Origin: JBFKMV01 sp041629655
GTDB lineage: Bacteria > Acidobacteriota > Polarisedimenticolia > Polarisedimenticolales > Polarisedimenticolaceae
Reading direction: 5' to 3'
DNA: 62,250 nucleotides
Assembly (NCBI GenBank): GCA_041629655.1
Contig: JBFKMV010000004.1
Span: 1 to 62,250 of the forward strand
In this document: positions 1 to 8,029 of the stretch, piece after piece
Numbering within the stretch: position 1 is the first letter of the stretch
How the letters are laid out: every line of letters begins with the position of its first letter
The notes under the pieces: generated by a model
What the model was told of the DNA's origin: nothing
Database searches by the model: none
What the model saw: the letters and a program-made list of their open reading frames with translations, nothing else
Position numbers and translations under genes: made by a program

Positions 1-1027
1 CCAGGGCGTCGAGCGTCTCCCGGTACGCCGGCCCGAGGCGTCGCGCGAGGCCCTCGACGGCGGCCGCGCGCACGGTCGGCGAGGCGTCGCGCTCGAGCGC
101 CCGCAACGCGTCGAGCGAGCGCGGATCGTCGTCCGCGCCCAGTGCGGCGGCCACGGCGGCGCGAACGTGGAACGAGTCGTCCCGCGCCAGCTCCGCCGGG
201 AGCCGACGCACGGCGCCGAGCGCGGAAAGCGCGACGACCGTCTCGCTCCGGACCCGCGGGCTCGGATCGTCCAGGCCGGCCAGCAGCGGCCCCGCGCCAG
301 CCGCGTCGCCGGAGCGGCCGAGCGCGCGCGCCGCGAACAGGCGCGCCCACTCGTTGGAGTCCTCGAGTCGCTGCGCCAGCGCCTCGACGGCGCGCGGCTG
401 ACCGAACCGGGAGAACGCGTACACGGAGGCCCAGCGCGCCCGCTCGTCGGGGTCGGCGAGGTTGGCGATCAGGGCCGTTACGGCCTCGTCGGGCAGCGGG
501 GGCGGTTCTTCGGCCTGGCCGCGCCAGACCGGAACGAAGCGCAGCCGGAACAGCGCCAGCGCCGCCTCGGCGCGCACCTCGGGCGAGTCGTGCCGCAGCA
601 ACGGAACGATCGTCGACGCGGCGTCCGGCGGGGCCAGCTTGCCCAGCGCCTCGACGGCCCGCGCCGCGACGCCGGGGTCGGCGTCGGCGAGGGCGGCCCG
701 GCAGGCGTCCACGGCGGCGCCGGGCGGCTCCGCGCCACGGGCCAGCCCGAGCTGGCCGAGCGCGAACAGCGCCGCCAACCGCAGCGGCCGCCGGTCACTG
801 GCCGCCGCCGCGGCCAGCGGCTCGGCGTACGACGGCGACTGGATGCGCCCCATCGCCAGCGCGGCGCGGGCCCGCGTCTCGACGCTGCCGTGCTGCAGCG
901 CTTCCCGCAGCGCGGGCGAGTCGGTCTCGCGAAGGTCCTCCGCCAGCCGCAGCGGGTCCGGCGTGCCGCAAGCGGTTGCCCCCAGGCCGAGCAGGAGCAC
1001 GGGGATCGTCAGGCGGCAACGGCGCAT
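1..1027 (-). CDS. HEAT-repeat lipoprotein, 3' end cut by window edge
   Basis: The frame opens with ATG at 1027, preceded by GAGGAG seven bases upstream, and stays open to base 1, so about 342 residues are visible and the C-terminus is missing. Residues 1-20 form a short basic and hydrophobic signal ending in a Cys (LGATAC), which suggests a lipoprotein, although the -3 residue is not ideal. The rest is a regular series of roughly 30-residue helical repeats with motifs such as 'ADPGVAARAVEALGKL' and 'DPSPRVRSETVVALSAL', typical of HEAT/PBS-lyase-like repeats. Such proteins are scaffolds; no catalytic residues are visible. It follows the membrane protein gene at 1096-2424 in the same direction after 68 bp, so they may share a transcript. 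The specific partner is unknown. Confidence 0.8.
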   Translation of the reverse strand, partial: MRRCRLTIPVLLLGLGATACGTPDPLRLAEDLRETDSPALREALQHGSVETRARAALAMGRIQSPSYAEPLAAAAASDRRPLRLAALFALGQLGLARGAEPPGAAVDACRAALADADPGVAARAVEALGKLAPPDAASTIVPLLRHDSPEVRAEAALALFRLRFVPVWRGQAEEPPPLPDEAVTALIANLADPDERARWASVYAFSRFGQPRAVEALAQRLEDSNEWARLFAARALGRSGDAAGAGPLLAGLDDPSPRVRSETVVALSALGAVRRLPAELARDDSFHVRAAVAAALGADDDPRSLDALRALERDASPTVRAAAVEGLARRLGPAYRETLDAL

Positions 1028-1095
1028 CGTTCGGCTCCTCGGGTCCGGTGTGCTCGCGTCGAGCCGCGACTCTAGCATCCCCGCGCCGCGGCCGG

Positions 1096-2424
1096 TCAAG
1101 CGCTCGAGGGCGCCGCGCCACCGGCGGCGACCACCCGGGCGCACGGAGCAACCAGCAGCAGGTTGTCCACGACCCGGCCGGCCAGAAACGCCACCGCGGC
1201 GGCGGTCACGCCGACCATCCCGAGTCCCTGCACGGTCCACGCCAGCACCCCCACGATCCCGGCGACCTCGGCCACGGCGCCCCACGTGATCGGCGCGGTA
1301 CGGCGGCCGTGAACCAGCAGCGCGCGCTGGAACGACAGCAGCACGCTCAGCGCCGGCATCACGACCAGCAGCTGCGTGGGCGGGATCGCGAACCGTGTCA
1401 GCTCCGCGGTCAGCCCCGACACGTCGCGGAACCACAGCAGCGCCAACGGCGTGAACGCCACCAGCGCCTGGCCCAGCGAGGACGCCACCGCGAGAACGTA
1501 GGCGAACCGACGCACGGCGGGGTAGCTGTTGCGTTCCCGCGCCAGCACCGCGATCGCCACCTCCTGGTAGGACAGGCCGAAGCTGCGGAAGATGAACGAC
1601 AGCGAGTTGACGACGGGCAGCACGGCCAGCGACTCCAGCGCGAAGCGCGCATGACCCATGAAGAACGTGATCGTCGGATGCACGGCGAGCGAGATCATCG
1701 AGGTGACGGCCAGCGGCCAGTAGAAGCCGGCGATCCGCCGGTAACCGATCGGCTCGCCCGCGCGCGGATCGGCCTCCCGCAGCCGCCGCACGGTGCCGAG
1801 CGCCATCACGCGGCTCGCCAGCGCCTCGGCGGTGACGCCGGCCGACAACGCGGCGGCACCGACCCACGCCCCGGGCCAGGCCGCGATCCGGAACAGTGTG
1901 AATCCGGTCGCGGCCATCGTGACCAGCCGGATCAGCGTGCCGTAGGCGACGCGTCGCGTCAGGCCGTCGCGGATCATCAGGCCCTGGTAGAAGCGCCGGT
2001 ATCCGATCACGGCCGGCCACGGCAGCAGGATCCACAGCGCCCCCGCGGTCAGGCCCGCCACCTGCTCGGGCAGGCCGATCCACGACCGCGAGACGACGGC
2101 CCAGGCCGGCGTGGCCAGCAGCGCCAGCATCGCGGCCGTGATCAGGCCGTTCAGCGCGTAGACGAAGTTCCTGAGCTTGAGGAACGAGCGCGGGCCCTCG
2201 ACCAGCGCCGTGGCCGCGCTGAGCACCTGGATCACCGGGGCCTCGACGAGAATCGCCACGGCGAACGCCACGCCGAACGCGGCGAGGTTGTGCTTGGGGT
2301 CCGCCAGTCGCGCGATCACCGCGGCGAGGAACGGTCCCTCGATCGCCATCATCAGCCACGTCGCCGCCAGCGGGGCCCAGAAGGGCAGGATGCGCAGCGA
2401 GCGGATGGTCGGTGTGACCGGCAT
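1096..2424 (-). CDS. polytopic membrane protein, MATE/flippase-like
   Basis: About 442 residues with some 11-12 hydrophobic segments spread along the whole chain, beginning with the hydrophobic segment near residues 10-35. The even distribution of helices, the short loops and the absence of an ATP-binding or other soluble domain suggest a secondary transporter of the MOP (MATE/polysaccharide flippase) type. I cannot point to a decisive family motif, so the family call is inference. I chose ATG 2424 because the helices begin soon after it; an alternative ATG lies at 2445, and neither has a convincing ribosome site. The gene is divergent from the coiled-coil protein at 2526 and sits 68 bp upstream of the HEAT lipoprotein, possibly as its operon partner. 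Substrate unknown. Confidence 0.7.
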   Translation of the reverse strand: MPVTPTIRSLRILPFWAPLAATWLMMAIEGPFLAAVIARLADPKHNLAAFGVAFAVAILVEAPVIQVLSAATALVEGPRSFLKLRNFVYALNGLITAAMLALLATPAWAVVSRSWIGLPEQVAGLTAGALWILLPWPAVIGYRRFYQGLMIRDGLTRRVAYGTLIRLVTMAATGFTLFRIAAWPGAWVGAAALSAGVTAEALASRVMALGTVRRLREADPRAGEPIGYRRIAGFYWPLAVTSMISLAVHPTITFFMGHARFALESLAVLPVVNSLSFIFRSFGLSYQEVAIAVLARERNSYPAVRRFAYVLAVASSLGQALVAFTPLALLWFRDVSGLTAELTRFAIPPTQLLVVMPALSVLLSFQRALLVHGRRTAPITWGAVAEVAGIVGVLAWTVQGLGMVGVTAAAVAFLAGRVVDNLLLVAPCARVVAAGGAAPSSA

Positions 2425-2465
2425 GCGCGGTGCAAGATAGACCATCGGTCGCGACGTTTCTGGTG

Positions 2466-2471
2466 TATATT
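2466..2471 (+). promoter_or_regulatory. candidate -10 box TATATT
   Basis: GTGTATATT lies in the divergent intergenic region about 55 bases before the GTG at 2526. The same nine bases occur before the regulator at 18274. No good -35 box is visible, so this is a weak call. Confidence 0.3.
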
Positions 2472-2525
2472 CGACGACAAGGGTCGAGACGAGGGAATCG
2501 GGACGAGGTCCGGAGCGAGGTCTCC

Positions 2526-3146
2526 GTGCTGTACTGGATCGCGATCGCCGGCGCGGCCGGCCTGGCCGGAGTGGTCTTCGGCTGGGTCGTGACGACGGTC
2601 CGCGCACGCGCCACGCGGCGCGCGGTCGAGGCCGATTGGGCCGAGCGCGTGGGCGTCGCCGAGCGCGGACGCGACCGGCACCGCGCGCTCGCCGGGGAGG
2701 CCCAGTCCCGCTTCGAGCGGTTGCGCGACGAGCACCTGCGCTGCGAGTCCCGGATCCAGCGGCTCGAGCGCGGCGTGCGATCCGCGCGCAAGGCCCACCG
2801 TGGCTGCGACGCCCGGATCGAGGAGCTCGAGGCCGCGGCGGCGCTGCTCCAGGAGCAGCTGTCCGGCGCCTGCGAGGACCGCGAGCGGGCGCTGACGCGC
2901 GTCGAGCGCGAAGGGGCCGAGTCGCGGCAGCGCCTGGAACAGTTGCGGCGCGAGCTTCGCGGGACGGACGCGGCCACGGCGCGGCTGCGCGCCGAGCGCG
3001 ATGCCGCGGAGGAGCTGCACGCCGGCTGCGACGAGCGGATCCGCGAGCTCGAGCAGCGCGTGGCGGCGTTGACCGAGATGCGCGACCGGCGGTTCTACGA
3101 GGCCAAGCGTCTACGCTACCGGCGCCGCACGCGGCTCGTGCACTGA
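2526..3146 (+). CDS. membrane-anchored coiled-coil protein
   Basis: 206 residues. GTG 2526 is chosen because the first residues (VLYWIAIAGAAGLAGVVFGW) form an N-terminal membrane anchor and GGAGCGAGG lies just upstream. From about residue 35 to 195 the protein is very rich in Arg, Glu, Ala and Leu with heptad-like spacing, which predicts long coiled coils. Three short 'HxxCxxRIxxLE' elements recur (Cys near residues 67, 90 and 166), so the helix has periodic Cys-containing blocks. The C-terminus is basic (YRRRTRLVH). Envelope-anchored coiled-coil proteins of this kind often have structural roles, but no family was recognised. It converges on the DUF481 gene. Confidence 0.65.
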   Translation: MLYWIAIAGAAGLAGVVFGWVVTTVRARATRRAVEADWAERVGVAERGRDRHRALAGEAQSRFERLRDEHLRCESRIQRLERGVRSARKAHRGCDARIEELEAAAALLQEQLSGACEDRERALTRVEREGAESRQRLEQLRRELRGTDAATARLRAERDAAEELHAGCDERIRELEQRVAALTEMRDRRFYEAKRLRYRRRTRLVH

Positions 3147-3174
3147 GCCGCGGCCGCCGTCGCCACCAACGCGA

Positions 3175-3196
3175 ACGGGCCCCGGCCGGGGCCCGT
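3175..3196. terminator. perfect 22-bp GC palindrome between convergent genes
   Basis: An 11-bp arm beginning ACGGGCCCC is followed directly by its exact reverse complement, in the 78-bp gap between two convergent genes. It could stop transcription from both sides. There is no T tract on either strand, so it is not a classical intrinsic terminator. Confidence 0.45.
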
Positions 3197-3224
3197 CCAC
3201 GTCGTCAATCCCCGGACGGAGCGG

Positions 3225-4073
3225 CTACTTCCAGTTGACGACCAGCGACACGGTGAAGATCGTGTCGAGATCGTCCAGCTCCACCAGCACCGTGTCCCCG
3301 GTGGGAACGCCGCCCAGGTCGACCACCCCGAGCCGGGTCAGCGCCGGCATGTTGTCGTAGAGCAGGCGCAGACCGAGCTTGAGCGCCAGCTTCTCGCTCA
3401 TCGAGACGGCGAGCGAGTTCAACATGTCGCCCCGGTAGTCCGAGGTCTCGTCGAGGTTCCCGTCCAGCACCAGCACGTTTTCGTACGTGGCGTTCTCGGC
3501 GAGCTTGTTGAGGTAGGCCCAGGACAGCCGGGCGCCCGCGAACGAATCGCTGGTGCCGATCACGTCCTCCTGGTCGGTGAACGTGGCGGCGTAGTCGGTA
3601 CGGAACTTCATCGAATCCGTGTCGTACCAGATGTTCCCGACCCCGCCTTCGACCACGTAGCGGTTCTGGACACCGGCAAAGCGGTTGCGGTCCCAGCCCG
3701 TGCCGCCGAACCAGAAGAAGCGGTCGGTGATCTTCCGATCGTACCGGCCGTTGAGGTAGTAGTTCTCCGCGGTCAGGGCGGTGCTCGACGACTCGGAAAC
3801 GGTGATGTTCCCGACGCCGTCGTCCACGGCCGAGCGCAACACCGTGGTCGACTCGGCGCGGATGCCGCCGGCCCGGATCGTGATCCCGGAGCGATCCCAC
3901 GCGCGCGCCAGCGTGTTGCTGAAGCCCAGCGACGTGGTCTCGGCGTTACCGTCGGTCATCACGTAGCTGAACTCGGCGACGTCGGTCCAGCCGTCGTCGC
4001 CGGCGACGGGGCAGACGGCCAACAGCAGCACGGCCGCCGCCGTGCCCAACTTTCGTTGCAGGGAAGTTCTCAT
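3225..4073 (-). CDS. DUF481 outer-membrane protein
   Basis: 282 residues starting at ATG 4073 with GAGAGGAG upstream. Residues 1-25 are a signal peptide (basic start, then AAAVLLLAVCPVAG). The mature part consists of alternating short beta-strands rich in Trp, Tyr and Asn, with blocks such as 'NRYVVEGGVGNIWYDTDSMKFRTDYAATF' (the block spans about residues 132-160), and it ends 'FTVSLVVNWK'. This pattern and length fit the DUF481/YdiY-like family of beta-barrel outer-membrane proteins. Function is poorly known; the E. coli member is described as salt-induced. It lies 65 bp downstream of the DUF4332 gene in the same direction, probably as one operon. Confidence 0.8.
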   Translation of the reverse strand: MRTSLQRKLGTAAAVLLLAVCPVAGDDGWTDVAEFSYVMTDGNAETTSLGFSNTLARAWDRSGITIRAGGIRAESTTVLRSAVDDGVGNITVSESSSTALTAENYYLNGRYDRKITDRFFWFGGTGWDRNRFAGVQNRYVVEGGVGNIWYDTDSMKFRTDYAATFTDQEDVIGTSDSFAGARLSWAYLNKLAENATYENVLVLDGNLDETSDYRGDMLNSLAVSMSEKLALKLGLRLLYDNMPALTRLGVVDLGGVPTGDTVLVELDDLDTIFTVSLVVNWK

Positions 4074-4138
4074 CGCGCAGTTTCTCCTCTCGATTCCGTG
4101 AATCGGCTCATGAACGTCGAAGTCGGTTTCGTTACGGG

Positions 4139-4546
4139 TTAGTGGGAAATGACCGGGTCGAGGATGCGGGCCTGCTCGATCCAGCCGGCGACCGCCGAGG
4201 CGGCCGGCGTGGTGCGGGCCAGCTTCTGCTCGGCGTTGACCTGCTCCATCTTCGTGGCCAGGCTGGCTGCGTTGCGGTTTCTGAGCTCCTTGACGGTGTC
4301 GACGCCCGCCGCCTCGAGCAGCTCGGCGAACTGCGGCCCGACGCCGGAGATGCGCATCAGGTCGGCCATGTTGGACCACTCCAACAGCTGCGCGGCGCTC
4401 AGCCCCGTGCGCTCGGCCACCCGCTTGCGGCCGCCGGCATCGCAGCACATGCGCAGCAGGTCGTCGGTGGTCTTGATCTTGGCCAGGCCCAGCTTGTCCA
4501 TGTAGGCGGCCCCGATTCCCTCGATCTTGTCGATTCGATACGCCAT
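4139..4546 (-). CDS. DUF4332 helix-hairpin-helix protein
   Basis: 135 residues from ATG 4546, with GGGGAGAGG upstream. Two helix-hairpin-helix-like turns are visible: 'IEGIG' at residues 9-13 and 'ISGVG' near 65-69, each followed by an amphipathic helix. This arrangement is the hallmark of DUF4332 proteins, which resemble the HhH domains of DNA-binding proteins but usually have no assigned function. Two adjacent Cys (MCCDAGG) occur near residue 34. There is no signal peptide, so it is likely cytoplasmic. It is the first gene of a probable pair with the DUF481 gene; the pairing of a cytoplasmic HhH protein with an outer-membrane protein has no obvious explanation. Confidence 0.8.
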   Translation of the reverse strand: MAYRIDKIEGIGAAYMDKLGLAKIKTTDDLLRMCCDAGGRKRVAERTGLSAAQLLEWSNMADLMRISGVGPQFAELLEAAGVDTVKELRNRNAASLATKMEQVNAEQKLARTTPAASAVAGWIEQARILDPVISH

Positions 4547-4877
4547 CGTTTGCCTCTCCCCCAATCGTTGTCGAACGCCTTGATACCCGCGGGCCGCGAG
4601 CGGCCCGCCCCATCTTCCGCAGCGCCCCCCCCGGGGCGCCCCGGTGTAACGGATCGGGCACCACCCGCCCCCGCGTCTCGCGGGGGAGGGCGCCGCCCCC
4701 GGCGGTGGAGTCGTCCGGGGTCGGGCAGTCCGCGAAAGCGCGCAGGAGTACAACGGATCGCGCCCGATCTCAAGCCCCTGGACCGGCTCGAGGCCCGAAA
4801 AGTCACATTGACGTTCGGACGGCGTGCCCGCGGTGACTTCTTCGTGGAACAATGGTCCATCGCGAAGGAGAGGCGTG
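4547..4877. other. 331-bp divergent intergenic region
   Basis: This region separates the DUF4332 gene (minus) from the sigma factor gene (plus) and should hold both promoters. I see no gene. A perfect hairpin lies at 4668-4686 (CCCCCGCG, loop TCT, CGCGGGGG), within a run of C- and G-tracts at 4620-4700. Upstream of the sigma gene there is TTGACG at 4808-4813 and GGAACAAT at 4847-4854, but they do not form a standard -35/-10 pair; an ECF-type autoregulated promoter is possible. Confidence 0.5.
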
Positions 4878-5492
4878 GTGGATGAGCAACCCCGGGATCC
4901 GGATCTCGAGCTGGTCGAGCAGGCGCGCGAGTCGCCGGAGGGTGACTTCCGCGCCTTCGAGCAGATCGTGGACCGGCACCAGACCCACGTGGTCGCCAAC
5001 TGCCGTTATCTGTCGAAGTCCGAGGCCGACGCCGAGGACCTGGCGCAGGAGGTCTTCCTCAAGGCCTTCTTCGGTCTGCGGCGGTTCGAGGGACGGGCGG
5101 CGTTCCGCACGTGGCTGCAGCGGATCAAGGTCAATCACTGCTTGAACTATTTGAAGAAGCGTGAGGGCAAGGTGTTCGTGGACGTGGAGGCACCCGCTCA
5201 GCAGCAGGCCGACGAGCTGCAGGTCCAGCCGCAGGCCGAGCGGTCCGCCTCGGCGCGCGACGACCGCGAGCGGATCAACGCGGTGCTCGACGGCCTCTCC
5301 GACACGCTCCGCGTGCCGCTGGTGCTGCGCGACATGGACCGGCTGTCGTACCAGGAGATCGCCGAGGCCCTGGGCATCGGGCTGTCGGCGGTCAAGATGC
5401 GGATCAAGCGGGCCCGGGAGGAGTTCCAGCGCCGCTACGGCGAGCTCGAGCGGGCCTCGTCCGGGGCCGCGGCGGCGGAGAGCCAGGCATGA
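4878..5492 (+). CDS. ECF-type RNA polymerase sigma factor
   Basis: About 204 residues. GTG 4878 is preferred to GTG 4875 because AAGGAGAGG then has a normal spacing. Region 2 is clear: 'FEQIVDRHQTHVVANCRYL', then 'DAEDLAQEVFLKAF' (core binding and -10 recognition), ending in 'RTWLQRIKVNHCLNYLKK'. Region 4 near residues 130-185 contains 'LSYQEIAEALGIGLSAVKMRIKRAREEF', the helix-turn-helix that reads the -35 box. There is no region 1.1 or 3, so this is an extracytoplasmic-function sigma factor of the RpoE type. A small gene overlaps its stop codon by 4 bp and a mechanosensitive channel gene follows, so envelope or osmotic stress is a plausible trigger. No zinc-binding anti-sigma factor is encoded next to it. 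Confidence 0.92.
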   Translation: MDEQPRDPDLELVEQARESPEGDFRAFEQIVDRHQTHVVANCRYLSKSEADAEDLAQEVFLKAFFGLRRFEGRAAFRTWLQRIKVNHCLNYLKKREGKVFVDVEAPAQQQADELQVQPQAERSASARDDRERINAVLDGLSDTLRVPLVLRDMDRLSYQEIAEALGIGLSAVKMRIKRAREEFQRRYGELERASSGAAAAESQA

Positions 5493-5746
5493 GCGACGAG
5501 CCGCAGGGCCCCGGCGCGCCGGCCGACGAGGACCCGGAGACGGGCCGGCCGGTCGAGGTGCTGCACGACCTGGGGCAGCAGCCTTCGCCCGGTTTCATCG
5601 AGCGGCTGCGGCTCAAGCTGCAGCGGCGCACGCTGACCGGCCAGATCGCGGTGCTGTCCTGGCAGCTGCCCAAGATGTTGCTGCTGGAGTTCCTGGATTT
5701 GGTGTTCCACCTGTTCGGTTCGGGACAGGCCGCCAGGAGGAGGTAG
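5489..5746 (+). CDS. small hydrophobic-tailed protein co-translated with the sigma factor
   Basis: 85 residues; its ATG overlaps the sigma-factor stop (ATGA), implying translational coupling. The first 35 residues are acidic and Pro-rich. The region 'PGFIERLRLKLQRRTLTGQ' is a basic amphipathic helix, and residues 55-78 (SWQLPKMLLLEFLDLVFHLF) are hydrophobic enough for a membrane-associated helix, although shorter and more amphipathic than a typical transmembrane segment. By position it could be a membrane-bound regulator of the sigma factor, but it lacks the HxxxCxxC zinc motif of ZAS anti-sigma factors. I do not recognise a named family. Overlap and RBS support the reading frame. Confidence 0.7.
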   Translation: MSDEPQGPGAPADEDPETGRPVEVLHDLGQQPSPGFIERLRLKLQRRTLTGQIAVLSWQLPKMLLLEFLDLVFHLFGSGQAARRR

Positions 5747-5750
5747 GCAG

Positions 5751-6554
5751 GTGACGCAGAAGCTGTTGGATTCGTTTCGGGGTTTGGCGGACTCGGTGAT
5801 CCAGGCCGTACCCAAGGTGCTCACCGGACTGGTGCTGATCGTCGTCGCCGTCGTCGTGGCCAAGCTGGTCGAGAAGATCCTGCGGGCGATCCTGACCCGG
5901 GTCAAGTTCGACAACCTGGCCCAGCGCGCCGGGCTGGACGTGATGCTCCAGCGCATCGGCTTGCGCCAGGAGCTGAACTTCTTCCTGCCGCGGCTGGTCT
6001 ACTTCCTGCTGTTGTTCCTGTTCGCCAAGACCGCGGCCGACGCGCTCGGGCTCGTGGCGATCTCCGACGCGCTCGGCTCCTTCTTCGCCTACCTGCCGAA
6101 CCTGATCGCGGCGCTGCTGCTGATCGTGATCGGTACCGCGGCCAGCCAGTTCGCGGGCCAGGCGGTAACCCAGGCCGGAGAGGACGCGGGCCTCGACTTC
6201 GCGCCCGCGCTGGGACGGGTCGTCGGCGCGCTGATCCTGTTCATCGTCGGGATCATGGCGGTGACGCAGCTCAAGATCGACACCGAGATGGTCCGGCTGT
6301 TCACGGCGTTCTGCCTGGCCGGTTTCGCGCTGGCCTTCGGCTTGTCGTTCGGTCTCGGGTCGCGTGAGGTGACCCGCAACATCCTGGCCGGGTTCTATGC
6401 GCGGAAGTTCCTCAAGATCGGCGAGCAGGTTGAAATCAAGGGCGAACGTGGTACCGTGACCGCGGTGACATCGACGCATACGCTGATCGAAAGCGAGGAC
6501 AAGACGATCAGCATCTCCAATGGGACCTTCCTCGAAGAGATTTCTCGCCAATAG
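5751..6554 (+). CDS. MscS-family mechanosensitive channel
   Basis: 267 residues from GTG 5751, with GGAGGAGG upstream. Residues 15-45 and roughly 75-210 hold four to five hydrophobic helices with the 'conserved TM helix' pattern seen in MscS-like proteins (for example LVLIVVAVVVAKLVEKILRA). The pore-helix-like segment 'LAFGLSFGLGSREVTRNILAGFYARKF' (about residues 192-218) leads into a beta domain, 'LKIGEQVEIKGERGTVTAVTSTHTLIES', ending in 'ISNGTFLEE', which matches the MscS beta domain, where proteins usually have a PN motif. The channel would release solutes on hypo-osmotic shock. It is the third gene of the sigma-factor operon (4-bp gap after the small gene). Confidence 0.85.
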   Translation: MTQKLLDSFRGLADSVIQAVPKVLTGLVLIVVAVVVAKLVEKILRAILTRVKFDNLAQRAGLDVMLQRIGLRQELNFFLPRLVYFLLLFLFAKTAADALGLVAISDALGSFFAYLPNLIAALLLIVIGTAASQFAGQAVTQAGEDAGLDFAPALGRVVGALILFIVGIMAVTQLKIDTEMVRLFTAFCLAGFALAFGLSFGLGSREVTRNILAGFYARKFLKIGEQVEIKGERGTVTAVTSTHTLIESEDKTISISNGTFLEEISRQ

Positions 6555-6798
6555 CGTCCCGCCGCTTCGCGCGATGTGACTTTTCCGGCACACCGGGGTC
6601 TGAGAGTTTCCTGGGCCGGGGCCTGACCGCCCGTCCCGGACTCGAAAAGCCGCTCGACTGAGCGCCGAACCGGAAAGCCGGAGGAACCGTAAACAGATCG
6701 TTTTCACACGGTAGGACCGCGCACGCGGGGCTCTCACACCGCTCAGGCCGGGAGCAGCCCGCGTTCCGTGGAGCCGGCCGCAGAGGAGGGAAAGTCCG

Positions 6799-7872
6799 AT
6801 GAAAGCAAGAATCGCCGTCGTCACCCTGGTGACGGCCGCCCTGGTGGCGGCCACCGGCTGCAGCTCCATGATGGCCACCAAGGACCAGGCCGACATCGAG
6901 CAGCAGCTGCGACAGAAGGAGCAGCAGATCAGCGAGCTTCAGTCGTCGATGAAGCGGCTGGAGACCGATCTCGAGCGTCAGTCCGCCGAGGCGCGCGCCA
7001 AGGCGGAGGCCGCCGAGGCCGCGCAGCGGGCCGCCCGCGACGCGGAGGCCAAGGCCCGGGCCGCCGAGGAGGCCGCGCTGGCCGCCAAGGCCGCCAGTGA
7101 CACCACGGCGGGCGCCAAGCGGGCCACCGCGCTGACCGGCGGCGAGATGCTGCCCCCGAACGCGCGTCCCGGCACCTGCTACGCCCGCGCGTTCGTCCCG
7201 CCGACCTACCGCACCGAGACCGTTCAGGTGCTCAAGCGCGAGGCTGCCGAGAACCTCGAGGTCATCCCCGCCAAGTACGAGTGGGTCGAGGAGCGGGTGC
7301 TCGTGCAGGAGGCCTCGTCGAAGATGGTCGAGATCCCGGCCAAGTACGAGTGGGTCGAGGAGCAGGTGCTCGTCGAAGAGGCGCACACCGTGTGGAAGAA
7401 GGGCCGCGGCCCGATCGAGAAGGTCGACAACGCGACCGGCGAGATCATGTGCCTGGTCGAGGTTCCGGCCAAGTACAAGACCGTGCGCAAGCGCGTGATG
7501 ACGTCCCCGCCGCGGACCGAGAAGACCGAGATCCCGGCCGAGTACAAGACGATCAAGGTCAAGAAGATGGTCCAGCCGCCGCAGGAGCGTCGCACGACGG
7601 TTCCCGCGCAGTACGACACCGTGACCAAGACCGAGCTCGTGACCGAGGGCGGCATGGCCTGGCGCGAGATCCTGTGCGAGACCAACATGTCGCCGGACGT
7701 GATCACGAAGCTGCAGCGCGCGCTCGATCGCGCGGGCTTCAACCCGGGTCCGATCGACGGCATCTACGGTTCGCAGACGCGTAACGCGCTGCGCTCCTAC
7801 CAGCAGAAGAACGGGCTGGCGACCGGCGGGCTCACCATGGGCACGCTGAAGAAGCTCGGCGTGATCAGCTGA
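6799..7872 (+). CDS. peptidoglycan-binding lipoprotein with PA(K/E/Q)Y repeats
   Basis: 357 residues from ATG 6799 with GAGGAGGGAA upstream. Residues 1-21 form a lipoprotein signal ending VAATGC. Residues 28-100 are an Ala/Glu/Lys/Arg-rich coiled coil. From 155 to 285 five copies of a short beta repeat begin with (I/V)PA(K/E/Q)Y at residues 156, 179, 222, 245 and 268, each followed by a charged strand such as 'EWVEERVLV'. The C-terminus (about 295-355) is a PG_binding_1 domain: 'VITKLQRALDRAGFNPGPIDGIYGSQT', then 'ALRSYQQ'. It is probably lipidated, linking a membrane to the cell wall. A 244-bp gap without a gene precedes it, and a strong terminator follows. Confidence 0.85.
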   Translation: MKARIAVVTLVTAALVAATGCSSMMATKDQADIEQQLRQKEQQISELQSSMKRLETDLERQSAEARAKAEAAEAAQRAARDAEAKARAAEEAALAAKAASDTTAGAKRATALTGGEMLPPNARPGTCYARAFVPPTYRTETVQVLKREAAENLEVIPAKYEWVEERVLVQEASSKMVEIPAKYEWVEEQVLVEEAHTVWKKGRGPIEKVDNATGEIMCLVEVPAKYKTVRKRVMTSPPRTEKTEIPAEYKTIKVKKMVQPPQERRTTVPAQYDTVTKTELVTEGGMAWREILCETNMSPDVITKLQRALDRAGFNPGPIDGIYGSQTRNALRSYQQKNGLATGGLTMGTLKKLGVIS

Positions 7873-7906
7873 TCCGCTGCTCTTCGTTGCAGGCCGTGAA
7901 TTGAAC

Positions 7907-7938
7907 ACACCCCGCCGGGTTTCCCGGCGGGGTGTTTT
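7907..7938 (+). terminator. intrinsic terminator of the lipoprotein gene
   Basis: ACACCCCGCCGGG pairs perfectly with CCCGGCGGGGTGT around a TTT loop and is followed by TTTTGT. It begins 34 bases after the stop at 7872. It is the only textbook rho-independent terminator I found in the window. Confidence 0.95.
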
Positions 7939-7991
7939 GTCGTCGGGCCGCGGCAGCCCGGACTTCGCCCCGGTCGCCCACTGCGCGGTGG

Positions 7992-7997
7992 TATGCT
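7992..7997 (+). promoter_or_regulatory. candidate -10 box TATGCT
   Basis: GTATGCTCGG begins its hexamer 38 bases before the ATG at 8030. The same hexamer, at nearly the same distance, precedes 54404 and 50238. No recognisable -35 box. Confidence 0.45.
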
Positions 7998-8029
7998 CGG
8001 CCGGCCGCTTCGACGGAGGAGGAGGACTC

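Noticed and set aside
142..2592. Long plus-strand open frame of Arg/Pro/Ala-rich protein
   Set aside because: It is the mirror of real minus-strand genes (HEAT lipoprotein, membrane protein). Its composition is typical of a wrong frame in GC-rich DNA and it has no domain.
4847..4854. GGAACAAT as a confirmed sigma-factor promoter
   Set aside because: No matching second box lies at a usual distance, so I left it as a note in the gap entry.
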